Part shown: in pieces, positions 16,145 through 24,798 of the stretch
How the letters are laid out: every line of letters starts with the position of its first letter
How positions within the stretch are numbered: position 1 is the stretch's first letter
NCBI GenBank assembly: GCA_029211095.1
Contig: JARGFS010000012.1
Location: 1-38,457, forward strand
Direction of reading: 5' to 3'
DNA length: 38,457 nt
Source of the DNA: a bacterium
GTDB lineage: Bacteria > Zixibacteria > MSB-5A5 > GN15 > FEB-12
Position numbers and translations under genes: made by a program
The notes under the pieces: model-generated
Databases searched by the model: none
What the model was told of the DNA's origin: nothing
What the model saw: the letters and a program-made list of their open reading frames with translations, nothing else

Positions 16145-18975
16145 CAGAAATTCCACCCAAAGAAAAAGTCAAAGTCGGTTCGGGGGCTGATCGTCTCAAA
16201 ATCTGTCGTTCGGCTGAAATCGAAGCGGAAAACAACCACCTGGGCCAGGCCAACCCTGATACCGGTCCCGAATGAGCCCAGCAGCTCGTCAAACTCATCA
16301 TCCCAGGCCGAGCCAACATCAAAAAAGAAAGCTCCCCGGATTCCTCGGAAGCCAAGACCGCCTATTGGGAAACCGACAAACAGGTTATCGATCAGCGGAA
16401 AGCGAAGTTCATGCGAAGCAAACAGGATGTTCCGATTGTAAAATGCCCGTCGGTCATATCCCCGGAATGACCAGCTGCCGCCAAAGTATATCCGTTGTGG
16501 TTCCACCCCGCTGGAGGAATAGGCAAACAGCCGACTGGCAAAGGCAGAATACATTCCCAGTCGGTAATAATGTCGGACATCGGCTACCGCCACCCGGTTG
16601 AATGAGTTGGCCACATTGTCAGCGTCACCGGCAACAGTATATCCGACCGAGAAATTGTACCTTCTCCCCTCAATCGGCCCGCTATAGTCCCAGAGGCTGT
16701 TATCATACACCAAGCTCACAAGATTGGTCAGGAGGAACTTCTCTCGCTTGGTCCGCAGCAGGACTCTGTCCTTTTTGGAGTAACGCCCTACCACGGTCAA
16801 GTCTATTCGGTGGAATTTTGAAAAGGGGTAGCTCAGCAAACCGATTCCCCCGGCCTGACGCTCCGAATAGAAACCATCGAAATCATTGTGATACTCATCG
16901 ACCAGATGAAAAGCGCCAATCCCCCAGTTGATTCTATTCTCCCGGTTTATGAACGTGACGCCAAAATTAAATGACTCCAAAAAGTCATCCCGCGTCTGGG
17001 CCGTATTGGTCACCAAAAAATAGAAGGTGCGATTCCCCAGCACGTCGGAGACCGCCGCCTGCACTCCGCCGAGCGATCCGTACACCGGATCATATCCAAC
17101 TGCCGACTGGGCAATATCAAGAGAGTAGTCAGAGTTATATTTGATTGAAGCGGAACTGAATTTTTCATCGATCTGTTTCGGCAGCCAGTGCGATCCATCC
17201 GCTACCTCCGGCTGTTCAAATGGCTCCGCCTCTTCCGGCACGTCCATCTCATATATCTGGTAGCGCATCCCTTCATAACCGGTATACAACAGACGCGATC
17301 CATCACTGGAAAGACGCGGATTGAGAGCGGCGGTAGCGAAAGTTGACTGGCGGCTCAGTTCACCATTCTTGTTGAGCAAAAAGAGATTGTAACTTCCCCC
17401 CCGGTCTGAACTGAAATAGATCCCGTCCGGTCCCACTTCGGGAGAATGATCATCATAATCACCAAAAGTCAGCTGTGTCAGAAGCCCGGACGCCAGGTGA
17501 AGCCGATAGATATTGCTGGCCCCCTTCTTACCAAAAGCACAGCGATCGGACACAAACAGCAAATCCTTTCCATCTTCGGAGAAGACCGGATCGACATCAT
17601 AATAAATATCATTCGTGACCGTCTGATAAGTTCCATCCACAATATTTAGAATGTAGAGATCGGTGAAACCGCTTTTCTTAACGCCTGAGAAAACAACCTG
17701 TCGGCCATCGGGCGAAAAGCGCGGGGACCGCGCAGCTACCAGATTTTTGAATTCAAATCGCTCCGTCACCTTTTCCCGGTTCAAATTGTAGATATAAATT
17801 ACATCTGACTCTTTGGACTTGGACGAAAAGACTATCATCCCGCTGTCATTGGCATCAATCCCCGAACGAAGCAGATACAGCGATTCAAAGTCACTCGACC
17901 GCTCCCCTTTCAACAGGATACGCGGCTTCTCACTCTCGTCGACCGGGACGATATATATCCCGGAGTAGCCCAGAACATTCGCCTTGTAGACAATCCAGTC
18001 CTGCACCCCATCGCCGTCATCCCAATGGATTGGCACACCCCGGACAGCATAACCATCCGAAGTTATCCTCTCCGATCCCATCCGCGGCAGATCCGAGTCA
18101 GCCAGCGTAGGGTAATATTTTTTCTTGAGATAATATTCCCACTTCCGTGATAACTCTTTGACCGAATCCCCAAGCGTAATCTTGATGAGTGATTCAAACC
18201 GCTTCCCTTTCGGCCAGTTCTCAAGCAGACGGATAATTTTATCCGGGCCATAAGTAGAGTCAATAAAGTGGCACAATGATTCGCCCAGTTTATACATGAA
18301 ATAGGTGCCCCGAATCCGGAACATGTTTTCGATATTGAAAAACCGATTGGTCAGAATCATGTCCTTGACCACCATGTCCGCTTCTACATCCCAATCCTTG
18401 GACCAGTACTCAGCCAATCCTTCGGTAAACCAAAGCGGCGGAAGATAATTGCGGGAACGGCGGTGTCGATCTGAGACTACCCGAAGTTTAGAGAGGGTGA
18501 AGACATGTACAATCTCGTGCCATATCACATGATTGAAATCATGGTATGAGCCATGAAAAGGAACCACAACGCGCCCCTTGAGGAACTCTGTAAATCCGGC
18601 CACTGACTCCGGAAGCATACCGGCGATAATGTTGGTCTGGGAGAAATAGCCGGGCGAAGAATAGAAAACAAGCGGGACCTTTTTGCTCAGTTCATGTTTG
18701 AATTTGACGGCTAAGTCTTCGTATGCGGCTTCCGCCGCCTCAGCCCCAATCCGAGCTATTTCGGCCTCTTCCTGATAAAAATAAATCCGGAAATGCTCCG
18801 TCTCCATCACCTGCCAGTCAAAGTCCGTATATTGGACTTTGTTTTTGCCAAAGTAAAACTGGGCAGAGGTGGGGGTTGCGATCAGCAGAAACAGACCAAA
18901 AAAGAGCAACCAGCCAGATATCGTTTTAGTTTTATTATCGAAGTGTTGCTTCTCTTTGGCTCGCTGCTTAGTCAT
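16144..18975 (-). CDS. HExxH protease / TolB-type propeller / Omp85-like barrel fusion protein
   Basis: A 943-residue outer-membrane protein with three parts. After a signal peptide (cleavage near TSAQ, residue 39), residues ~50-300 form a peptidase_MA-like domain with HEIVH at 153-157 and WFTEGLAEY at 182-190, the HExxH...E arrangement of gluzincin zinc proteases. Residues ~310-640 are PD40/TolB-like propeller blades (RSPRFSPDGRQVVFSG, DVDPVFSEDGKDLLFVSDR, HSPEVGPDGIYFSSDRGG). Residues ~660-943 resemble the C-terminal barrel of the Omp85/D15 family (YFGGSWSFRGYD, LFASHELRFPL, GAFFFDVGSAWDD), ending in FGWNF with a terminal Phe typical of barrels. The protease and propeller would face the periplasm. 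It is first in an overlapping operon with the PQQ lipoprotein and HEAT protein. Substrates are unknown. Confidence 0.88.
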   Translation of the reverse strand: MTKQRAKEKQHFDNKTKTISGWLLFFGLFLLIATPTSAQFYFGKNKVQYTDFDWQVMETEHFRIYFYQEEAEIARIGAEAAEAAYEDLAVKFKHELSKKVPLVFYSSPGYFSQTNIIAGMLPESVAGFTEFLKGRVVVPFHGSYHDFNHVIWHEIVHVFTLSKLRVVSDRHRRSRNYLPPLWFTEGLAEYWSKDWDVEADMVVKDMILTNRFFNIENMFRIRGTYFMYKLGESLCHFIDSTYGPDKIIRLLENWPKGKRFESLIKITLGDSVKELSRKWEYYLKKKYYPTLADSDLPRMGSERITSDGYAVRGVPIHWDDGDGVQDWIVYKANVLGYSGIYIVPVDESEKPRILLKGERSSDFESLYLLRSGIDANDSGMIVFSSKSKESDVIYIYNLNREKVTERFEFKNLVAARSPRFSPDGRQVVFSGVKKSGFTDLYILNIVDGTYQTVTNDIYYDVDPVFSEDGKDLLFVSDRCAFGKKGASNIYRLHLASGLLTQLTFGDYDDHSPEVGPDGIYFSSDRGGSYNLFLLNKNGELSRQSTFATAALNPRLSSDGSRLLYTGYEGMRYQIYEMDVPEEAEPFEQPEVADGSHWLPKQIDEKFSSASIKYNSDYSLDIAQSAVGYDPVYGSLGGVQAAVSDVLGNRTFYFLVTNTAQTRDDFLESFNFGVTFINRENRINWGIGAFHLVDEYHNDFDGFYSERQAGGIGLLSYPFSKFHRIDLTVVGRYSKKDRVLLRTKREKFLLTNLVSLVYDNSLWDYSGPIEGRRYNFSVGYTVAGDADNVANSFNRVAVADVRHYYRLGMYSAFASRLFAYSSSGVEPQRIYFGGSWSFRGYDRRAFYNRNILFASHELRFPLIDNLFVGFPIGGLGFRGIRGAFFFDVGSAWDDEFDELLGSFGTGIRVGLAQVVVFRFDFSRTTDFETISPRTDFDFFFGWNF

Positions 18976-19089
18976 AGGTACTTATCTCAACCATATAATA
19001 GACGATTCAAGTTCCCAATCATCAATTCTAACGGACATCCCGGTTTAGAATCACATCCCTAATATCGGTTCTGCCCATTGAAACAGAAA

Positions 19090-20088
19090 CTAAAGAATTA
19101 TTTTTGTGTTCCAGCCGCATGTCCTGCACTTTTGCCCGTCCAAACCGACCAGACTGGCTTGATAATTCTCTCTTCTGATCACTATTGACTGGCATTGAGG
19201 ACAAATTGTATCTGCGGCACCGGCAATACGGCTGTTCCCAATGTAAACATAGGAGAGTCTCTCCCTCGCTATCTTCCGAACTCGCGTCAGGGTTTCATCC
19301 GGGGTGATCTCAGCCGATAATTTGTAGTCCGGATGAAAAGCGGAGAAATGAACCGGTATCTCCGGTGACAGGTCTGATACGAATTGCACCAGGTGGCCGA
19401 TCTCTTCATCACTGTCATTTTGCCCCGGGATGACAAGATTGGTTATCTCCATGTGCACCTCCGATCCGGATAACAGCTCAATATTTTCAAGCACCGGCTC
19501 CAGTTTCCCTTTGCAAATCTTCTTATAGAATTCCGGACGAACGCTCTTCAGATCGATATTGACGGCATCAATCAGTTCAATCAATTCCAACAGCGGCTCC
19601 CGGTTGACATAACCATTGGAGACGAGAACTGTTTTAAGCCCCCTCTGCTTTAGCAAGGGAGCCACATCGCGGACATATTCAAACCAGATCATCGGCTCCG
19701 TATAAGTAAAAGCGACCCCAATTGATCCCTGCTCCCCGGCCATTTCCACCAACTGTTCAGGAGAGACGAACGTAGTTGGTTGTTTTCTCTGTGATATTTG
19801 CCAGTTCTGGCAATTGAGGCATCCAAAATTACAGCCGGTGGTTCCGGTGGAGAGAATCTTTGCCCCCGGATAGAAATGAAAAAGCGGTTTTTTCTCAATC
19901 GGATCGATCCCACAGCTGACCAACTCGCCATAGTTTTCGGTCACCAGCTCTCCGCTATGATTAAGACGGGAATCACAAATCCCGCGCTGTCCTTCGCTCA
20001 AGCGACAATTGGCCGGGCAAAGGAGACAGACGACCTCGCTCTCCTTACCATCGGATACTTTCTCAAAATATGCGGCTCGCCTTCGCAA
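19090..20088 (-). CDS. amrS: AmmeMemoRadiSam-system radical SAM enzyme AmrS
   Basis: A 332-residue radical SAM protein of the AmrS family, relatives of pyruvate formate-lyase activating enzyme. The [4Fe-4S]/SAM motif CxxxCxxC is C86-C90-C93 (CNFGCLNC). The N-terminal CLLCPANC...GICDSR and C-terminal CPQC...CRTCGW cysteines are typical extra metal sites of the family. In many genomes AmrS occurs with AMMECR1 and MEMO-like partners; neither is in this window, and the substrate of the family remains undefined. The start is TTG at 20088 with AGGA upstream, matching where the family's (K/R)xAxYFEK N-terminus begins. It follows the GT9-GmhB gene by 26 nt. Confidence 0.93.
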   Translation of the reverse strand: MRRRAAYFEKVSDGKESEVVCLLCPANCRLSEGQRGICDSRLNHSGELVTENYGELVSCGIDPIEKKPLFHFYPGAKILSTGTTGCNFGCLNCQNWQISQRKQPTTFVSPEQLVEMAGEQGSIGVAFTYTEPMIWFEYVRDVAPLLKQRGLKTVLVSNGYVNREPLLELIELIDAVNIDLKSVRPEFYKKICKGKLEPVLENIELLSGSEVHMEITNLVIPGQNDSDEEIGHLVQFVSDLSPEIPVHFSAFHPDYKLSAEITPDETLTRVRKIARERLSYVYIGNSRIAGAADTICPQCQSIVIRRENYQASLVGLDGQKCRTCGWNTKIIL

Positions 20089-20114
20089 GTGAGGTTCCTA
20101 TTCTCAAGGAGAAG

Positions 20115-21686
20115 TTAGTTTTCCGGTCGGACAATCCGTTCGGCTGCGGCGGCCAGATCATCCACCACCAACCGGTCAATTAGCTCTGGTGGCAGCCGTT
20201 TCATCTGGTCCAGTCCATGTCCGGTCCGAACCAACAGCGGTCTTCCGCCCATGGCCAGGGCCAGATTGCAATCATCCATCTTGTCGCCAATCACATATGA
20301 GCTTCTCAAGTCCAGCCGAAGTTGTCGGGCAGCCGTCTCCACCATCCCGACCGAAGGCTTCCGGCAGTCACAGCGCCTGGCATACTCAGGCTGATTGCCA
20401 TCCGGATAGTGCGGGCAAAAGTATAAACCATCAACACTCACTCCCGCCTGCTGCAGGATTTCAAGCAGCCTCGCATTGACTCTTTCGGCCTGACTGACAT
20501 CAAAATATCCTCGGGCCACGCCGGACTGATTGGAGACAATGACTATTTTGCAGCCTGCGGCACTCAGCTTCTTTAGTCCTTCAACCGAGCCCGGCAAAAC
20601 TTCCACCTGCTCCGGATCAGACAGGAAATGCTTCTCGGCGATAATAGTCCCGTCCCGGTCGACAAATACAGCCGGTCGCAAATCGCCAGCCGTTTCCAGG
20701 GTCTGATCAATGGCGGCCAGAACATCAGGCGGCAGAATCCGGGTAAAACAGAACTGTTCCTCACGATAGCAGCCGGAAGAACCGTGGAGCGAACAGGGAC
20801 GGCACTCCTCATCGGTCTCCACCATCCGATCAAACAGTCCTCGCGGAGCAAAGCCGAGTGATGAGTGGGTCGGACCAAACAGAACCACCGCCGGCGTTCC
20901 CAGCCCGGAGGAGAGATGAGCAACCCCGGAATCATTTGATATTGTAATGCTGGCTTGGGAAATCATGGTGGCCAACTCCGCCAGCGGCCGTCCGATCATC
21001 TGTTTTCCCGGCAGGCTGGACTTCACCGGGGCGAGAATATGCTCTTCGTCATCGGCCAGCACCCAGACGATCTCAACATTTCCTGTCTGATCAAGCAGAT
21101 GAGCGAGTTCGGCGAACTTTGCTATCGGCCAACGTTTTGGGCCGTGGGCTGCGCCCGGGGCAACCAGAACCCGCACCGTATCCGAATCCTCTTCTGTCCA
21201 AACGGTCTCAATCTTCGCTCTCGAGGGGGATAACTGCGGACGAATGCACGGAGTTATCATCCCGGCTTCAGATAACGCCGAATTGTAAGCATCAATCGTA
21301 TGCGCTACCGCGAGAGCGCTCCCGCCCTCTCTTACAACCGCCTCCCGCTCCCGCCTTCGCTTGGGATACAGGAGCTTCTGCGAAGCTGTGATCAGTTTGC
21401 CCACTAAGCGGCTCCTGAAATTACCGTGCAGATCGATCAGAAGATCAATCCGCTTCCTTTCCAGTGCGGCAACTATTCCGGCAAGCTCTCTTATCGAAGC
21501 AACATCAGGGATAGTGATGACTTCATCCACGCCGTGCATCATTTCCACCACGGGCGCAAACCGCTCTTTGGTAAGAAACAGTATTCGGCTTCCGGGGTAG
21601 TTGATCCGCAGGTTGACGACGGCAGCCGAAGTCAGCGCAACATCGCCCAGTGAGCTAAACCTGATGAGTAAAATATTCTGGCGCAT
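20115..21686 (-). CDS. Fusion: GT9 heptosyltransferase + D-glycero-D-manno-heptose-1,7-bisphosphate phosphatase
   Basis: A 523-residue fusion of two LPS-heptose enzymes. Residues 1-~330 are a glycosyltransferase family 9 domain (LIRFSSLGDVALTSAAV at 7-23, APGAAHGPKRWP near 176, SNDSGVAHLSSGLGTP at 250-265), which transfers heptose from ADP-heptose to LPS core. Residues ~337-520 are a HAD phosphatase of the GmhB type: FVDRDGT with D343 and D345, SNQSGVARGYF at 385-395, the zinc loop C424-H426-C439-C441, and IGDKMDDC at 466-473. GmhB removes the C7 phosphate on the path to ADP-heptose. The ATG follows the uppP stop with no gap. No frameshift was seen at the junction, so the fusion appears genuine. 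Confidence 0.93.
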   Translation of the reverse strand: MRQNILLIRFSSLGDVALTSAAVVNLRINYPGSRILFLTKERFAPVVEMMHGVDEVITIPDVASIRELAGIVAALERKRIDLLIDLHGNFRSRLVGKLITASQKLLYPKRRREREAVVREGGSALAVAHTIDAYNSALSEAGMITPCIRPQLSPSRAKIETVWTEEDSDTVRVLVAPGAAHGPKRWPIAKFAELAHLLDQTGNVEIVWVLADDEEHILAPVKSSLPGKQMIGRPLAELATMISQASITISNDSGVAHLSSGLGTPAVVLFGPTHSSLGFAPRGLFDRMVETDEECRPCSLHGSSGCYREEQFCFTRILPPDVLAAIDQTLETAGDLRPAVFVDRDGTIIAEKHFLSDPEQVEVLPGSVEGLKKLSAAGCKIVIVSNQSGVARGYFDVSQAERVNARLLEILQQAGVSVDGLYFCPHYPDGNQPEYARRCDCRKPSVGMVETAARQLRLDLRSSYVIGDKMDDCNLALAMGGRPLLVRTGHGLDQMKRLPPELIDRLVVDDLAAAAERIVRPEN

Positions 21687-22460
21687 CTATCGAAAAAGAT
21701 ATAGCCCCAGCAGCCCGATAGCAAAGCAGTAATATGCAAAATACTGAATTTTACCCCGTCGTATCGTCGCCAGGACCAGGTAAACCGCCGCCAGTGACGC
21801 CATAAACGAAAAAACGGCGCCGCACAGATATTGCCCTATAAAACCGGACTCTATCTTCAGCAATTCCGTAAACTCCAGTAGGACCGCCCCTCCCACCGCC
21901 GGAATGGCCAGCAAAAACGAGAACTCGGCTGCTTCGGTCGGCTTCACGCCCAGAAGCATACCGGCCGCGATAGTCGAACCGGACCTCGATATTCCGGGAA
22001 GAATGGCAACCGCCTGCCCTATCCCGATCAAAAATGATCGACCCGCGGTCAGGGGGCGCTTAACCTTTGGAGCAAACCGGGTGGACAATAGAATCAGCCC
22101 GGTGACCAGAAGCATTACAGCAGCTATTTTTGGCGAAGAAAAAATCGACTCAAAAAAATCTTTCAAGAAAACACCGGCCAGTCCGGCCGGAATAGTACCC
22201 AGAACCAGAAAGCCCAACATGGGGCGATACTGCACGAAGTCAGGATCATAGATAGAGCGCAATAACTGGAATATCCGCACGCGAAAGTACACGAGAACGG
22301 CCAGCAGTGAGCCAAGATGAACAATGACTTCGAAAGTCACGCCCTGCTGCTTGACTCCCATCAGCCACTGAGCCAAAACCAGGTGCCCGGACGAAGAGAC
22401 CGGTAGAAATTCAGTCAGCCCCTGAAGAAGACCGAGTACTATAGAATCCAGATATGACAT
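21687..22460 (-). CDS. uppP: Undecaprenyl-diphosphatase UppP (BacA)
   Basis: An integral inner-membrane enzyme that dephosphorylates undecaprenyl pyrophosphate to recycle the lipid carrier for peptidoglycan and O-antigen, and gives bacitracin tolerance. The 257-residue protein has the two signature regions: EFLPVSSSGHLVLAQ near residues 17-31 and ILPGISRSGSTIAAG near 153-167. About eight hydrophobic helices are present. I chose ATG at 22460, with AAGGA upstream, rather than the preceding in-frame TTG. It is directly followed by the GT9-GmhB gene, so lipid-carrier recycling and heptose assembly share an operon. Confidence 0.97.
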   Translation of the reverse strand: MSYLDSIVLGLLQGLTEFLPVSSSGHLVLAQWLMGVKQQGVTFEVIVHLGSLLAVLVYFRVRIFQLLRSIYDPDFVQYRPMLGFLVLGTIPAGLAGVFLKDFFESIFSSPKIAAVMLLVTGLILLSTRFAPKVKRPLTAGRSFLIGIGQAVAILPGISRSGSTIAAGMLLGVKPTEAAEFSFLLAIPAVGGAVLLEFTELLKIESGFIGQYLCGAVFSFMASLAAVYLVLATIRRGKIQYFAYYCFAIGLLGLYLFR

Positions 22461-22514
22461 CAACTTCCTTCTGTTATATCCGGACCGTAATGGAAGAGAG
22501 GGACACGGTCATTC

Positions 22515-23171
22515 TTAGAATATATCAAATTCCGCGCCCAGGAAAATAGCATCATTGCCGTCAAACTGAAATTCACCATACAGATTGACTGTCTTGGTCA
22601 CTTCCCAGGCGACACCGAGATTCAAGCCAAATTCAAGATTGGTATCCGATGTTGAACCCAACGGTGCGGGCAAATCAAAACTGACACGCTCTATCCTCGC
22701 CCCAAACCGACCATACGGAGTGAGCAATTTCCCATTGTCCAAAACAAACGGGTAAGAGCCCAGCAGATTGGCGCCAATCAGAAGCGCTGACCCATGCTCA
22801 AGATCATAGTATTCAAACATGCCGCCGGCCCCCATTTCAAATGAAGAACGGGTGACTTCGTCCATGACCATGAACTGATACATGAAATCTGCGCCTACAG
22901 CGATTCTTGTGCTGGAGCCCTGACCATCCGGATCAACCAGGGCCAGTTTTATACTCCCATCGGTGAATCGGGACAAACCATAATTTATCCGCCCCAGCAA
23001 AACGTTCCGATCATCGCCAATACCAACCCCAACCAGAGCGTTCCCGTTACCCATTCCCAGGGAGTGAGCCGTTCCAAACGTTCCAAACGCGCTGCCGACT
23101 GCCCCATCAGCAAAGACAGAGGAACAGCACAGTATGATGGCCAGTGCGGCTGCCAATACTAACTTTTTCAT
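22515..23171 (-). CDS. Small outer-membrane beta-barrel protein, unknown function
   Basis: A 218-residue protein with a signal peptide (MKKLVLAAALAIILCCSSVFA, cleavage near residue 21). Alternating beta strands suit an 8- to 10-stranded outer-membrane barrel (RNVLLGRINYGLSRF, TRIAVGADFMYQFMV, NLEFGLNLGVAWEV, VNLYGEFQF). It ends in AEFDIF, with the C-terminal Phe recognised by the BAM machine. A Gly-rich N-terminal stretch follows the signal peptide. No enzymatic motif is seen and I do not recognise a specific family. It precedes uppP by 54 nt. The ATG has AAAGG upstream. Confidence 0.8.
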   Translation of the reverse strand: MKKLVLAAALAIILCCSSVFADGAVGSAFGTFGTAHSLGMGNGNALVGVGIGDDRNVLLGRINYGLSRFTDGSIKLALVDPDGQGSSTRIAVGADFMYQFMVMDEVTRSSFEMGAGGMFEYYDLEHGSALLIGANLLGSYPFVLDNGKLLTPYGRFGARIERVSFDLPAPLGSTSDTNLEFGLNLGVAWEVTKTVNLYGEFQFDGNDAIFLGAEFDIF

Positions 23172-23400
23172 TTTATCAGACCTTTCAAGTTATGACCTAT
23201 AAACTATTCTCTTTTAACAGTAGAACCGATTAAACGTCAACCAAAAACGGCTCGCGCCCGGATTAAAAAGTTGACACGCTATCTCCGTCCGGTTTCCTTA
23301 TTTTCAAAGTCGGCACTCTTGCCGGGGCAATCCTGCTTCGTGTAAACCGACCGGTCGAACAGACAATATGTCTTATACATAACTTGCCAACGAGGAGTCT

Positions 23401-24741
23401 ATGGAAAAACTGAGAGAAACCTGGGGATCAAATATAGGGTTCATTCTGGCCGCGACCGGATCGGCCATCGGCCTGGGGAATATCTGGAAGTTCCCATACA
23501 TAACCGGTGACTATGGTGGCGGCGCATTTGTGCTTGTCTACCTGGCCTGCGTGCTGATGATCGGACTCCCTCTTATGGTCGCCGAGTTAATCATTGGACG
23601 CCGAGCCCAGAAAAACCCGGTCAAGGCTTTTGAAAAAAACCATCGGGCCAAATCCCCCTGGCAGCTCACTGGCTGGCTCGGAATGGCCAGCGGCTTTATT
23701 ATCCTCTCATTCTACTCGGTCATCGCTGGCTGGGCTATGGCCTATATATTCAAATCCATCCGAGGATTCGCGGGCACATCGGAGCAAATCCAACAACAGT
23801 TTGTCGACCTGGTTCTCAGTCCTTCCGGCTCCATTATGTGGCACACTATCTTTATGGTCCTCGTGATCGGTATTGTAGCTGGCGGGATCAAGGGCGGGAT
23901 AGAACGCTGGTCCAAAATACTCATGCCGGCCCTGTTCATGCTCCTGCTGGGGCTGATGTTGCATGGGCTCTTTAATACCACCGGCGGTATCGCCGCTCTG
24001 AATTTCCTCTTTGCACCCGACTTCTCCCGCCTGACTGCCGAAGCTGTCCTGTCTGCTCTCGGACACGCCTTCTTCACCCTCTCACTCGGGATGGGGGCCA
24101 TGATTACTTACGGCAGCTATATGAAAAAGGGGAGCGGTATTGTCAAAGATGCTATTATAATCTCTTTCCTGGATACTTTCATTGCCCTCATGGCTGGGGT
24201 GGCTATTTTCTCCCTGGTCTTCCACTATGGCATGGAGCCGGGTCAATCCGTCGGGCTGATCTTTAAGACTCTCCCGGTACTTTTTGCCGACACCGGTCCC
24301 TGGGTTTCGGTACCGTTCTTTATTCTGCTCACTTTTGCCGCCCTCACTTCCGGGATCAGCCTCCTCGAAGTTGTCGTGGTCTATTTCATTGATGAAAAAG
24401 GCTGGTCGAGAGTCAAAATCACCCTGCTCGCCGGCGGGCTTGTCTATATTTTTGGCCTGCTCTCGGCGATAGCCACCCTGACCATTCCTTTCCGCGGATC
24501 GGATCAGACCTTCCTCGATGTTTTCGACTTCATGACAACCAACTATATGCTTCCGCTGGGCGGTCTTTTCACCTGCCTGTTTATCGGATGGGTCATGAAA
24601 GAGGATGATATGGCCGAAGAATTCGGAAGTCGCGGCATGCTGCTGAAACTACTGCGGCTGGCCCTGCGCTACCTGACCCCAATTGGTATCGCAATGGTTC
24701 TGCTTCACGGGCTGGAATTGCTGCCGTTTATGGATTACTGA
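23401..24741 (+). CDS. Neurotransmitter:sodium symporter family transporter
   Basis: A 446-residue LeuT-fold transporter that would import an amino acid or similar solute with Na+ across the inner membrane. The signature GSAIGLGNIWKFPY at ~20-33 forms the unwound TM1 sodium/substrate site, followed by GGGAFVLVYLACVLMIGLPLM. About 11-12 hydrophobic helices are visible, which fits the bacterial members that lack the twelfth helix. The substrate cannot be told from sequence. The ATG at 23401 has GAGGAG upstream. It is a single gene closed by the terminator at 24763-24798; its leader contains TTGACA at 23271-23276 without a convincing -10. Confidence 0.95.
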   Translation: MEKLRETWGSNIGFILAATGSAIGLGNIWKFPYITGDYGGGAFVLVYLACVLMIGLPLMVAELIIGRRAQKNPVKAFEKNHRAKSPWQLTGWLGMASGFIILSFYSVIAGWAMAYIFKSIRGFAGTSEQIQQQFVDLVLSPSGSIMWHTIFMVLVIGIVAGGIKGGIERWSKILMPALFMLLLGLMLHGLFNTTGGIAALNFLFAPDFSRLTAEAVLSALGHAFFTLSLGMGAMITYGSYMKKGSGIVKDAIIISFLDTFIALMAGVAIFSLVFHYGMEPGQSVGLIFKTLPVLFADTGPWVSVPFFILLTFAALTSGISLLEVVVVYFIDEKGWSRVKITLLAGGLVYIFGLLSAIATLTIPFRGSDQTFLDVFDFMTTNYMLPLGGLFTCLFIGWVMKEDDMAEEFGSRGMLLKLLRLALRYLTPIGIAMVLLHGLELLPFMDY

Positions 24742-24762
24742 TACAGGATTCATGAAGTCAAG

Positions 24763-24798
24763 AAAGCCGACGATCTCATCGGAGTCATCGGCTTTTTT
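24763..24798 (+). terminator. Rho-independent terminator after the symporter
   Basis: AAAGCCGA (24763-24770) pairs with TCGGCTTT (24788-24795), followed by further T residues (TCGGCTTTTTT). It starts 21 nt after the symporter stop and slightly overlaps the end of the convergent SbcD-like gene. Confidence 0.85.

Noticed and set aside
23271-23300. TTGACA upstream of the symporter as a promoter
   Set aside because: No acceptable -10 box at 16-18 nt, so not reported as a feature.
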